DNA from: Spirochaetaceae bacterium
GTDB taxonomy: Bacteria; Spirochaetota; Spirochaetia; Treponematales; Breznakiellaceae
Direction: 5' to 3'
Assembly: GCA_031257995.1 (NCBI GenBank)
Contig: JAIRNN010000069.1
Span: forward strand, 1 to 5,153
Length of the DNA stretch: 5,153 nt
Of this stretch, positions 1 to 5,153 are shown one piece after another. Every line of letters begins with the position of its first letter. Position 1 is the stretch's first letter. The notes under the pieces were generated by a model that ran no database searches, was not told where the DNA came from, and was given only the letters and a program-made list of their open reading frames with translations. The translations under genes were made by a program, and so were the position numbers.

Positions 1-263
1 AGGTCGAGCAGGTCGTCATCGTCTATGGATTCAACGGACTCCTTGCGCTCAAAGAAACTTTTCCGCAGCCCTTCAACGGGATAGCTCATGGCGACTTCGT
101 ATATAAGCCCGATCTGCCATTCATTGAGGGCGCGGATAGTTTTACTCGCTGGAGAGACCCCCAAATGTTCCGCCGTCCACAGGGTCATCAACGCCCGTTT
201 CGGCAGGTACTCGCTGATCTGCTGATGTTTCTCCCTCGTCAAAGCATTTTTCAACCTGTCCAC
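1..263 (-). CDS. Second tail assembly chaperone frame (T-like part), partial, overlapping the chaperone gene
   Basis: This frame is open from a GTG at 263 to the left window edge (87 codons plus two bases) and lacks its 3' end. It overlaps the last 122 nt of the upstream chaperone gene in the +1 (= -2) frame. The predicted protein contains LMTLWTAEHLGVSP, then KTIRALNEWQIGLIYEVAM, then an acidic run near the edge (SIDDDDLLD). The helical 'A..LG.s...i..l...E' pattern resembles the T portion of phage G/G-T chaperones, which helps recruit the tape measure protein. By hand count, third codon positions in the overlap are about 73% G/C in this frame and about 47% in the chaperone frame, so this frame looks coding. 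No strong SD precedes the GTG at 263 or the ATG at 188. Expression by frameshifting from the upstream gene is therefore at least as likely as independent initiation. The coding status is fairly secure; the true N-terminus is not. Confidence 0.68.
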   Translation of the reverse strand, partial: MDRLKNALTREKHQQISEYLPKRALMTLWTAEHLGVSPASKTIRALNEWQIGLIYEVAMSYPVEGLRKSFFERKESVESIDDDDLLD

Positions 264-654
264 GAAAGGAATACGCCTTGCTGTAGAATTCCGCCAGGAA
301 TTTACGGCTCGGCACCTCCGTGAACGAGAAGAATTTGTTGGCTTTCCTGGCGTTTTCGTACCATTCAGGGCCGGAAACAACCATAACATCCAGCGTCGCC
401 GTCATAATGTTTTCGGTTTCGCTGGCTTCGTCAAAAGCCTCCACCGGCTTGTAATCGCGGCGGTAGGCCGCTATTTTTCCGATGGCGATCACGTCTTTGG
501 GCTTCGGGTATTTTACCGTGAATGTCCCCCGGCTGGTTTCTATCTCGTCGGTGACATCCTTGCCCATCACCATTTTGGTGAAAAAATCGTCCTTTTCTTC
601 CCCGGTCAGTTTCTCCACCTTCTTTTCGGTGTCGATTGCGTCAACCGCTTTCAT
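142..654 (-). CDS. Phage tail assembly chaperone (XkdN/gpG-like), 170 aa
   Basis: Likely the tail assembly chaperone, which binds the tape measure protein in the host cytoplasm while the tail tube polymerises and is absent from finished virions. This rests mainly on position (directly after sheath and tube) and on family-like features. A charged N-terminus (residues 1-35) leads to a strand-rich stretch RGTFTVKYPKPKDVIAIG (42-59). A helical segment with YRR and an E-rich region follows, then VVSGPEWYE (92-100), like the 'P.W' motif of this family, and a helix around 116-136. Residues 137-170 are low in complexity and acidic, and their codon use looks less coding-like than the overlapping frame. 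The ATG at 654 has AAGGAG six bases upstream, and that SD overlaps the TAA of the tube gene. An A5 run at codons 135-136 and a G5 run at codons 165-166 are candidate frameshift sites into the following frame. Confidence 0.8.
   Translation of the reverse strand: MKAVDAIDTEKKVEKLTGEEKDDFFTKMVMGKDVTDEIETSRGTFTVKYPKPKDVIAIGKIAAYRRDYKPVEAFDEASETENIMTATLDVMVVSGPEWYENARKANKFFSFTEVPSRKFLAEFYSKAYSFRGQVEKCFDEGETSADQRVPAETGVDDPVDGGTFGGLSSE
156..165 (-). other. Candidate +1 slippery site TTTGGGGGTC
   Basis: Near the end of the chaperone gene the frame reads TTT GGG GGT CTC, seven codons before the TAA. A +1 slip of tRNA-Gly on GGG keeps perfect pairing (GGG to GGG) and continues as GTC TCT CCA in the overlapping frame, joining ...GGTFG to VSPASK.... 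The site sits near the end of the gene, as is common for tail-chaperone frameshift sites, and a homopolymer run is typical. It leaves unexplained the coding-like second frame upstream of the run. Confidence 0.35.
246..252 (-). other. Candidate -2 slippery site GAAAAAT
   Basis: On the minus strand the chaperone frame reads GAA AAA TGC here. If tRNA-Lys slips back two bases, it again pairs perfectly with AAA and decoding continues as AAT GCT in the overlapping frame. The join would give ...GQVEK-NALTREK..., removing the atypical acidic tail of the chaperone. The site is plausible because codon usage favours the second frame from about this point. I did not identify a stimulatory structure. Independent initiation at the nearby GTG (263) would explain the same pattern. 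Confidence 0.35.
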
Positions 655-665
655 TCATCACTCCT

Positions 666-1184
666 TTAATCCTTGTCCCAGGACAAAGCCCTCATGGAGA
701 CGTTGTGCCGCACATAGGCATTGCCCTCCGACTGAACCCCGTTGGATGTCACCAGGACCCCCGTAAATTTGGCTACAATCCTGCCGTTCTTTTTGTCATA
801 AAAATCAAGGTAGGAATATCTTTCGACTGCTGCGTTGGTGTCGTCCATAAAATCGGCGCGGCTTGGAATGTCGCTTTCCAGCGGCGTAGCGCTCATTGCG
901 GTACCCGCCTCCGGCGCGTTTGTAAGCGAAGTTTTTACTGCCGGTATAAACGCCCCGATCTGGATGTTGCAGGTATAGCCCTGCGGGTCGATGGCTATCG
1001 GCCCCAGGTTTCCAAGGCATACCGCCTCCTGCACGCTAAAATCTTCCGTTGCCTGGAAGCTGGTAACATACCCGATCGTGTTGCTTGGGGATGTCGCGTC
1101 GGCGGTTTTTGAAACACGCACGAAACAGTTATAGCCCCTGGCTATCGTTTGCCCTTTAATGTCCGGTTTCATTGCTGCTGCCAT
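666..1184 (-). CDS. Phage tail tube protein (XkdM-like), 172 aa
   Basis: Likely the subunit of the inner tail tube, which stacks as rings inside the contractile sheath and forms the DNA channel. The protein is soluble and rich in predicted beta strands, with no signal peptide or membrane segment. It begins MAAAMKPDIKGQTI, then FVRVSKTA (21-28), SFQATEDFSVQEA (42-54) and GYTCNIQIGAFIP (69-81). It ends with RIVAKFTGVLVTSNG (135-149) and a strand ending VSMRALSWDKD. An antiparallel strand near the N-terminus and a VLV-type strand near the C-terminus are usual in such tube proteins. The length is close to the 140-180 aa of the family. The ATG at 1184 has AAGGAGGG four bases upstream, and the sheath gene's TAA lies within that SD. 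The internal ATG at codon 5 has no better SD. Position between sheath and chaperone is the strongest evidence; I infer the family from context and composition. Confidence 0.82.
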   Translation of the reverse strand: MAAAMKPDIKGQTIARGYNCFVRVSKTADATSPSNTIGYVTSFQATEDFSVQEAVCLGNLGPIAIDPQGYTCNIQIGAFIPAVKTSLTNAPEAGTAMSATPLESDIPSRADFMDDTNAAVERYSYLDFYDKKNGRIVAKFTGVLVTSNGVQSEGNAYVRHNVSMRALSWDKD

Positions 1185-1194
1185 AATTCCCTCC

Positions 1195-2931
1195 TTACAC
1201 CTCTACCGAGGCGGTGTCGTAAATATAGTTGTACGCCGTGATGAAGAAGAAGTTTTGCGGAGCCGTGAGGTTCCGGTTAAACTCGATGTAGGTCTTGTCG
1301 CCGCTCTTTCGGACAATGATACCCCACACGTTCTCCCCTTTGTCATTCGGGACGACAAGCCCGTCCGTTCTCCACATCCGCGCCGTGTTTTGCAGGATTT
1401 CCACCGCCGCGCCGCCTTTGTCCAGTCCGGGCCGCCCCACGTTCTTGCTGTAGTTGTTGCGAAGGTCGCGGTTCATGTACAAATCCTCGCGCACCATCGA
1501 CCGCTCCACAAGCTGCAACTGGCTGCCGCCCTGGTAGGTGGTCATGGCCCGGATAACCGCGAGCCGGTTATCGTCCGTGGTTCCGCAGCAAAGCACGCCG
1601 CCCTTGATGAGCTTCTCCATTTCGGGGATTTTGAGTTTGACCAGGAATTGGTTCACGCTCAAATTTTTCCAGGTGAGCGGCTCGTTGACCGACACCGCGC
1701 ACTCCATGCCGAGGAGCATACAGGCGACATACGAAGCCGGTATATCCTCCGCTTCCCCGGTGAGCGGGGAGTTGACGTTCGCGGCGGGGTAAACGTAGGA
1801 GCCGTACTTGCTGTTAAGCGATTTTGCGTTTGCCAAAGCATCCGCCATAGCCTCGCCTTTTGCGCCGCCCACAAAATACGTCCGCTCTTTCCGGTTCACC
1901 GTGCTTGACATGAGCGCGCAATGGTTGCCGATAAGCACGTGCACGGCATGATCTGTGGAAGGCGAGGAAACAATCTGTACATTCTCTGTTTCCAGTTTGC
2001 CCAGAGCTTCGTTCCAGTCGGCTATGGTGTAGGTTCCCGCCGTTGCCCCGGTGAAGTAGACAAAATCGGCGTCGACATCGGGCATGGTGTTTGCCGCTCC
2101 TTCTTCCTTTTCCACGTTGCCCTTGCCAATGTAGCAGGAATTGTTAAGCGCGGAAACAAGGGCGTAGAGGTCGCTTTTCAGGGTTTGCGCCGCGGTCTTT
2201 ATGTCGACGCCGGTAACCGCGTCAAGCTGGTTCGATGCGACATTCGATTCCGTTTCAAGCTGGACGGCGGCAAACTTTCCGGTGTCGTTAAGACGGGCGA
2301 CAACCTGCTCAATCGTGGGGAAGTCTTCAAAACTGACTTCGATGCTGTCCCCCGTTGCGCCGGCAACGGACACGGCAAGTTTTTCATTGTCGATGGTTGC
2401 CGTGGCCGCGCTTCCCGCTCCGGTGTAGAGCAGGGAGATTGATTCCTTGCCGATGTTGTCTATGGTTTCCTTCGTGTCGTCGTCGCCCCTGAAAATGAAA
2501 ACAGCCTTTTTCGTCCCCGCGTCCGTCCCCGCCGAAAGCTGCATTTTAAGCTGGTTGGCCGGAACGCCGTACACGGCGGATTTCAGGTTGAGAATGATGT
2601 TTGAGCCGGATTTCATCTGCCGCTCCGCCTGTTTATTGTCGTTCACAACCATTGCGAAAATTTTCTGCGGGGTGTAATCCGGGGAAGGATTGAAGGCAAG
2701 GGCGACCGCCTTCAAAAGCTCGCCGTCGCCGAGAATCTCCTGCGCTTCCCTGGGAGAGGCGAATTCGTTCAACACGCCCGCTTTGCCCATGCTGGATTTT
2801 CCGAGTATGACGCCATTCCCCGCCGAAATGCCGCCCTGCCCGCCGATTGCCGCGCTGCGCGAATACGCGCCCGGCACATAATGCTCCGTTCTTTGCCCTG
2901 CGGAGATGAATACCGCTGGTCCTACGCCCAT
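1195..2931 (-). CDS. Phage tail sheath protein, 578 aa
   Basis: The contractile sheath subunit, whose helical array surrounds the tube and shortens to drive it through the host envelope. Residues 1-110 form an N-terminal region containing KIFAMVVNDNKQAERQM (90-106). Residues about 110-240 look like a strand-rich inserted domain (SAVYGVPANQLKMQL, SLLYTGAGSAATATI, then SIEVSFEDFPTIEQVVARLN), a pattern of larger sheaths in which an extra domain projects outward. Residues about 290-480 carry sheath-core features: TYTIADWNEALGKLE, VHVLIGNH, IPASYVACMLLGME (397-410) and PLTWKNLSVN (418-427). VNQFLVKLKIPEMEKLIKGG and GRLAVIRAMTT-like sequence then lead to the conserved end (REDLYMNRDLRNNYSKNVGR, 481-500). 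The C-terminal portion contains VWGIIVRKSGD and strand-forming residues. The ATG at 2931 has AGGAGG six bases upstream, overlapping the TAG of the preceding gene. The presence of a sheath is the main reason to call the tail contractile. Confidence 0.93.
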   Translation of the reverse strand: MGVGPAVFISAGQRTEHYVPGAYSRSAAIGGQGGISAGNGVILGKSSMGKAGVLNEFASPREAQEILGDGELLKAVALAFNPSPDYTPQKIFAMVVNDNKQAERQMKSGSNIILNLKSAVYGVPANQLKMQLSAGTDAGTKKAVFIFRGDDDTKETIDNIGKESISLLYTGAGSAATATIDNEKLAVSVAGATGDSIEVSFEDFPTIEQVVARLNDTGKFAAVQLETESNVASNQLDAVTGVDIKTAAQTLKSDLYALVSALNNSCYIGKGNVEKEEGAANTMPDVDADFVYFTGATAGTYTIADWNEALGKLETENVQIVSSPSTDHAVHVLIGNHCALMSSTVNRKERTYFVGGAKGEAMADALANAKSLNSKYGSYVYPAANVNSPLTGEAEDIPASYVACMLLGMECAVSVNEPLTWKNLSVNQFLVKLKIPEMEKLIKGGVLCCGTTDDNRLAVIRAMTTYQGGSQLQLVERSMVREDLYMNRDLRNNYSKNVGRPGLDKGGAAVEILQNTARMWRTDGLVVPNDKGENVWGIIVRKSGDKTYIEFNRNLTAPQNFFFITAYNYIYDTASVEV

Positions 2932-2941
2932 CGTATGCCTC

Positions 2942-3271
2942 CTACCTGACCTGTTTCTTGAGGAGGGCTTTCACCGTGCTCTCCCAATCCTCAAAACTCA
3001 TGATCTTTGTTTTATACAGCGACCGCACAAGCTCGCCGATACCCGCGCCCTGCGGGGCGCGTCCAAGATACTGGTCTGCCGTCATTTTTTGACGGACATC
3101 CTGCTCTTTCCTGTTTTCATCGCCCTGATTCTGCCCGTCGGGGCTGCCGGGGGTATCTTCAGGCGGCGCATCGGGGCCGGGCGGGGGTTCGCTATTCCTC
3201 TCCGCCTGGTTCCTCGCAATCTCCTCCGCCGATAACAACGCTCCGGTTTGTTCCTGCCTGTCCTTTAACAT
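2942..3271 (-). CDS. Small Pro/acid-rich hypothetical phage protein, 109 aa
   Basis: I do not recognise a family. Residues 1-27 are a charged, probably helical N-terminus (LSAEEIARNQAERN). Residues 28-60 are a disordered, Pro/Gly/Asp/Gln-rich linker (PPPGPDAPPEDTPGSPDG). Residues 61-109 look folded and helical (MTADQYLGR, IGELVRSLYKTKIMSFEDWE, TVKALLKKQVR). There is no signal peptide or membrane segment. The ATG at 3271 has GGAGG nine bases upstream. Its first 80 nt overlap the end of the upstream gene in another frame, and by hand count third codon positions there are about 65% G/C in this frame against about 42% in the other, which supports this start. The position just before the sheath suggests a tail or neck accessory role, but that is inference. 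The linker joining two small helical regions would suit an adaptor. Confidence 0.72.
   Translation of the reverse strand: MLKDRQEQTGALLSAEEIARNQAERNSEPPPGPDAPPEDTPGSPDGQNQGDENRKEQDVRQKMTADQYLGRAPQGAGIGELVRSLYKTKIMSFEDWESTVKALLKKQVR
3045..3060 (-). repeat. Perfect GC-rich inverted repeat inside the 109-aa gene
   Basis: The arms gcgccc (3045-3050) and gggcgc (3055-3060) flank a four-base loop, and the pairing extends by one base to 3044/3061. In the mRNA this encodes RAPQGAG. There is no following T tract, so it is not an intrinsic terminator in the transcribed direction. It may be a translational or RNA-stability hairpin ahead of the highly expressed sheath gene, or simply a result of GC-rich codons. 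Confidence 0.45.
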
Positions 3272-3998
3272 GGTTAATGACCTCCATAAAATCTATATTT
3301 TCATCGTCCAATTCAGTGTCGATGACGGTTTGCCCAATCGTGTAATCCGCTTCAAAGGCGATATACGCCCCCCAAAGCTCAATGCCGAATTCGCCGTTAA
3401 AGTTGTTGCTCCGCTGGCCGCTTACGGTATGGTCGAAAAGCGAAAAATCATTTTCCCCATACAGTTTTTCAAATGATTCTTTCATAAAGCCGCACACATA
3501 AAGCCGGACCGCCTCATAAAGCTCGTTTTTCAACTGTATATTTTCCGCCCATATCTCTATGGCGATTCTGTCCTGTCTGCGTATCGTGCTTGATATTCCG
3601 TAGACGCGTCCTTTTTGGTTGACCGCCTCGCGGATCGCCCGGTATTTTTCCGGCGTCATCATCATAAATCCGTCCTGTTCCAGCAGGCTTTTTTCCCCCG
3701 GTTCAGACGGGTTCACATATTCCGGCGTTAGTTCTATATCCTGGAGTTCCACAAGATCCTCAAGCTCGGCGGGCTTTCCCTCGTCAAGCGTCGCTACCAC
3801 CACGGAAGGGAAAAGGCTTGTTTTCAGTTTTTCCCCGGAGATTGAATTGAGGAGCAACCGCGCAAAGGGGTGTTTGTTCGTGACGCTTACGGCGACATTC
3901 TTGTAGAAATTCGCAACCCCCAGGGCGCTAAAATAATCCTGCAAAGATTTTACAATGGCCTGCTCCAGGATTAGCCCTTTATTCAGGAAGAAAATCAT
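3192..3998 (-). CDS. Putative tail terminator/neck protein, 268 aa
   Basis: Probably a neck or tail-terminator-type structural protein, judged by its place between the gp10-like gene and the sheath, where contractile phages usually encode the protein that caps the tube and sheath. I do not recognise a firm family motif. Visible features are an N-terminal helix (LEQAIVKSLQDYFSALG, 11-27), SLFPSVVVATLD (61-72), STIRRQDRIAIEIWAEN (137-153), a long helix (LKNELYEAVRLYV), and a strand-rich part with FNGEFGIELWGAYIAFEADYT (200-220). The 'exclusion of a central W/N strand, helix, then G-x-x-L-x-G strand' order is compatible with terminator folds. The protein is longer than typical terminators (about 130-200 aa), with extra sequence at residues 75-135. 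Its ATG at 3998 overlaps the preceding stop as ATGA, with GGGAGG ten bases upstream. Its last 26 residues, after H243, overlap the next gene and have poorer codon bias. Confidence 0.6.
   Translation of the reverse strand: MIFFLNKGLILEQAIVKSLQDYFSALGVANFYKNVAVSVTNKHPFARLLLNSISGEKLKTSLFPSVVVATLDEGKPAELEDLVELQDIELTPEYVNPSEPGEKSLLEQDGFMMMTPEKYRAIREAVNQKGRVYGISSTIRRQDRIAIEIWAENIQLKNELYEAVRLYVCGFMKESFEKLYGENDFSLFDHTVSGQRSNNFNGEFGIELWGAYIAFEADYTIGQTVIDTELDDENIDFMEVINHVKGQAGTNRSVVIGGGDCEEPGGEE
3281..3285 (-). promoter_or_regulatory. Shine-Dalgarno GGAGG for the 109-aa gene, inside the upstream gene
   Basis: GGAGG lies nine bases before the ATG at 3271 and within the coding sequence of the terminator-like gene. 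It decides the start of the small gene and supports a true 80-nt gene overlap rather than a later start. Confidence 0.65.
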
Positions 3999-4837
3999 AA
4001 GCCCAAATCCTCCCTGACGGCGCTGTCAATTATGTCATTGACCGTTTCCTGCGTTACGCCGGCAACCGCCCGTGTGACCGGCCGCGCCCGCGTTGCCGGC
4101 CTAATCCATCCGGTCGCGCCCGGAGCCGCGGATATGACACGGAAGGTGAGATACCCCGCCGCTTTGCCGTTTTGGCCTGACATGCTGGACATACCGACCA
4201 TGTTGTCGGTGATGCCTTCCCCCATGTCGGCGGCAAGCCTGTCGCCCCACGGCCTGCTTCCCAAAACATCGCTGTACTGCGCCCTGCCGACCATTTCCCC
4301 GCTGGCGTTTTCCGTCTTAAAATCTGACTTGTCGGCGGACACGGTTGTTTTGGTTTGCCGGAATTTCTTTTTGTTTTTGACGATTTTATAGACCGATTCC
4401 GGCATGATATTTCTGAAACCAACCGTTCGCGGGGTCCCCCAGCGGAACGGCACAATCAGATACGGATAGCCCCTGTTCTTTCCGGTATGAGCCACTCGCG
4501 AACGGGGGCCAAAGGGATGCGTGGTTTTCATGTCCAGTTCATCCGTGCCGTTTTCGATCCACTCCGCTACCTTTGCCTCGCTGTAAATCTCGTAATCAAA
4601 CGGGCCTTTCCGGTCAATCTTTATGCTCCGCGCGTATTTCCCGCCGGGGTTTTTAAGGCTTTCAATTCCAGGCAAGCTGCCGCCTCTTGCAAAACTCTGC
4701 CATGTTCCCCTGACAAGACCTGCGGAGGCTTGCATGGCCGACGAAACTCCCGGCATACTGCCTTCGCCAAACCGCGCCAACGCCATTTGAAGCTGGAGGA
4801 GAACGTCATTGTCCATGGTGATATTCAGCTTAACCAT
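3995..4837 (-). CDS. HK97-gp10-like neck/tail-completion protein, long form, 280 aa
   Basis: Likely a minor structural protein of the HK97 gp10 (XkdI-like) type, acting at the head-tail joint or in tail completion. Residues 10-50 form a helical N-terminus (LLQLQMALARFGEG, AMQASAGLVRGTW). GGKYARSIKID (65-75) and YEIYSEAKVAEWIENGTD (82-99) follow the gp10 pattern in which a strand is followed by 'A..iE.Gt'. A PYLIVPFRWGTP strand lies at 125-136. The C-terminus has TFRVISAAPGATGWIRPATR (231-250) followed by a helix, resembling the usual 'f..vs......W.hPg..a' close. The usual family length is about 120-160 aa. The excess is a Lys/Ser-rich, polar stretch at about 150-225, inserted between the two halves of the motif. 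The ATG at 4837 follows a G-rich SD and overlaps the upstream gene by eight bases; its TGA overlaps the next ATG. Confidence 0.75.
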   Translation of the reverse strand: MVKLNITMDNDVLLQLQMALARFGEGSMPGVSSAMQASAGLVRGTWQSFARGGSLPGIESLKNPGGKYARSIKIDRKGPFDYEIYSEAKVAEWIENGTDELDMKTTHPFGPRSRVAHTGKNRGYPYLIVPFRWGTPRTVGFRNIMPESVYKIVKNKKKFRQTKTTVSADKSDFKTENASGEMVGRAQYSDVLGSRPWGDRLAADMGEGITDNMVGMSSMSGQNGKAAGYLTFRVISAAPGATGWIRPATRARPVTRAVAGVTQETVNDIIDSAVREDLGL

Positions 4838-5153
4838 TTTGATTTACCCCCCTACTTTCCTGGAAAGCCGCGAAACTTTGGAGTATTACTTTGCGCGGCA
4901 ACCGCTGATCCTCGCCGGTGCGCAACTGCGGGATGTTCTTTGCCACGCGGTAAGTAGGCCGGTATTGATAACAGATAGACATATACGCCCCCGCCTCCGG
5001 TCTGTTTTCGCCTGTCCAGTGCAGACGGTTTGTTCCCGCAAGAATGAAGTCTGCGCCTTCCCGGTACTCCCCGCCCTGCGTCTCAAGGCTGTCTACCTTC
5101 GATACAAAGAATTCAGGAATAATATCGTCCGTGTCCCCGTCTGCGCGGGGAAG
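4830..5153 (-). CDS. Putative head-tail connector/neck protein, 3' end (107 aa visible)
   Basis: An open frame enters from the right window edge and ends at the TAA at 4830-4832, so the N-terminus is missing. The visible part includes IIPEFFVSKVDSLETQGGEY (11-30), DFILAGTNRLHWTGENRPEA (34-53) and the compact YMSICYQYRPTYRVAKNIPQ (57-76). It then reads LRTGEDQRLPRKVILQSF (77-94) and ends with a polar tail. The 'W....RP..G..Y...Y.Y.PtY.V....P..R....q.lPr.v.L' layout resembles the small beta-rich connector proteins encoded just before gp10-like genes; I base this on pattern and position, not on a confirmed match. Its stop lies eight bases inside the next gene (TAA at 4830-4832 against ATG at 4837), suggesting translational coupling. 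The competing ORF in another frame (4886-5086) has an Arg/Cys-rich product and is a shadow. Confidence 0.7.
   Translation of the reverse strand, partial: LPRADGDTDDIIPEFFVSKVDSLETQGGEYREGADFILAGTNRLHWTGENRPEAGAYMSICYQYRPTYRVAKNIPQLRTGEDQRLPRKVILQSFAAFQESRGVNQNG
4847..4853 (-). promoter_or_regulatory. Atypical G-rich Shine-Dalgarno (AGGGGGG) for the 280-aa gene
   Basis: A run of six G preceded by A lies nine bases before the ATG at 4837, within the end of the connector gene. It departs from the GGAGG motif used by the neighbouring genes and may give weaker or coupled initiation, consistent with the low copy number of neck proteins. No other good SD fits this start. Confidence 0.5.

Noticed and set aside
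1159..1908. Long plus-strand ORF (249 aa) opposite the sheath gene
   Set aside because: It lies antisense to a recognisable sheath gene, has an Arg/His/Val-rich product without family features, and lacks a fitting gene context. It is a shadow of the high G/C at third positions on the minus strand.
1921..2442. Plus-strand ORF (173 aa) opposite the sheath insertion domain
   Set aside because: Antisense to the sheath, with no recognisable motif or operon context.
3044..3061. Hairpin considered as a rho-independent terminator
   Set aside because: No T tract follows on the transcribed strand and it lies in the middle of a coding sequence within an evident operon.
3007..3345. Plus-strand 112-aa ORF over the small gene and the terminator-like end
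   Set aside because: No motif, antisense to two genes that have an SD and suitable codon use.
4054..4455. Minus-strand 133-aa ORF inside the gp10-like gene
   Set aside because: Out of frame with the gp10-like gene and composed mainly of Arg, Pro and Ser; it is a shadow.
4355..4957. Plus-strand ORF (200 aa) across the gp10-like and connector genes
   Set aside because: It spans a real gene junction on the other strand and its product looks like random reading with many Arg, Pro and Cys residues.
4886..5086. Minus-strand ORF of 66 aa at the right end
   Set aside because: The overlapping frame entering from the edge (stop at 4830) has a far more protein-like, connector-type sequence; this ORF is Arg/Cys-rich and starts without an SD.

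Overview
This window is a compact block of the structural (head-tail and tail) genes of a contractile-tailed, myovirus-type bacteriophage or prophage. Every supported gene is on the minus strand, so the block is transcribed from right to left. There is no RNA gene, integrase, insertion sequence, CRISPR array or intergenic space large enough for a promoter. Genes abut or overlap, and most have a clear Shine-Dalgarno (SD) sequence. The DNA looks moderately GC-rich and the SD sequences are canonical, so the host is a bacterium. I see nothing that fixes the host genus, or that separates an integrated prophage, a phage-derived particle and a free phage.

In transcription order, from the right edge leftward: (1) the 3' end of a putative head-tail connector or neck protein (4830-5153); (2) an unusually long HK97-gp10-like neck or tail-completion protein (3995-4837); (3) a putative tail terminator-like protein (3192-3998); (4) a small Pro/Asp/Glu-rich hypothetical protein (2942-3271) that overlaps the previous gene by 80 nt; (5) the tail sheath protein (1195-2931); (6) the tail tube protein (666-1184); (7) a tail assembly chaperone (142-654); and (8) a partial, overlapping reading frame (1-263) that runs off the left edge. 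This order matches the general layout connector, gp10-like, terminator, sheath, tube, chaperone seen in PBSX-like and other contractile phages. The tape measure gene would be expected just beyond the left edge.

The proteins would cooperate as follows. The connector, gp10-like and terminator proteins close the filled head and cap the tail. The tube polymerises inside the contractile sheath. The chaperone and its overlapping or frameshifted partner hold the tape measure protein while the tube assembles.

The most notable observation is the chaperone region. A second, coding-like frame (+1, equivalently -2, relative to the chaperone frame) opens inside the 3' end of the chaperone gene and continues past its stop codon. 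This is the arrangement expected for a tail-chaperone G/G-T pair made by programmed frameshifting, but the required shift is not the usual -1. I see no evidence of a wholly new system here; the rest reads as an ordinary tail module.
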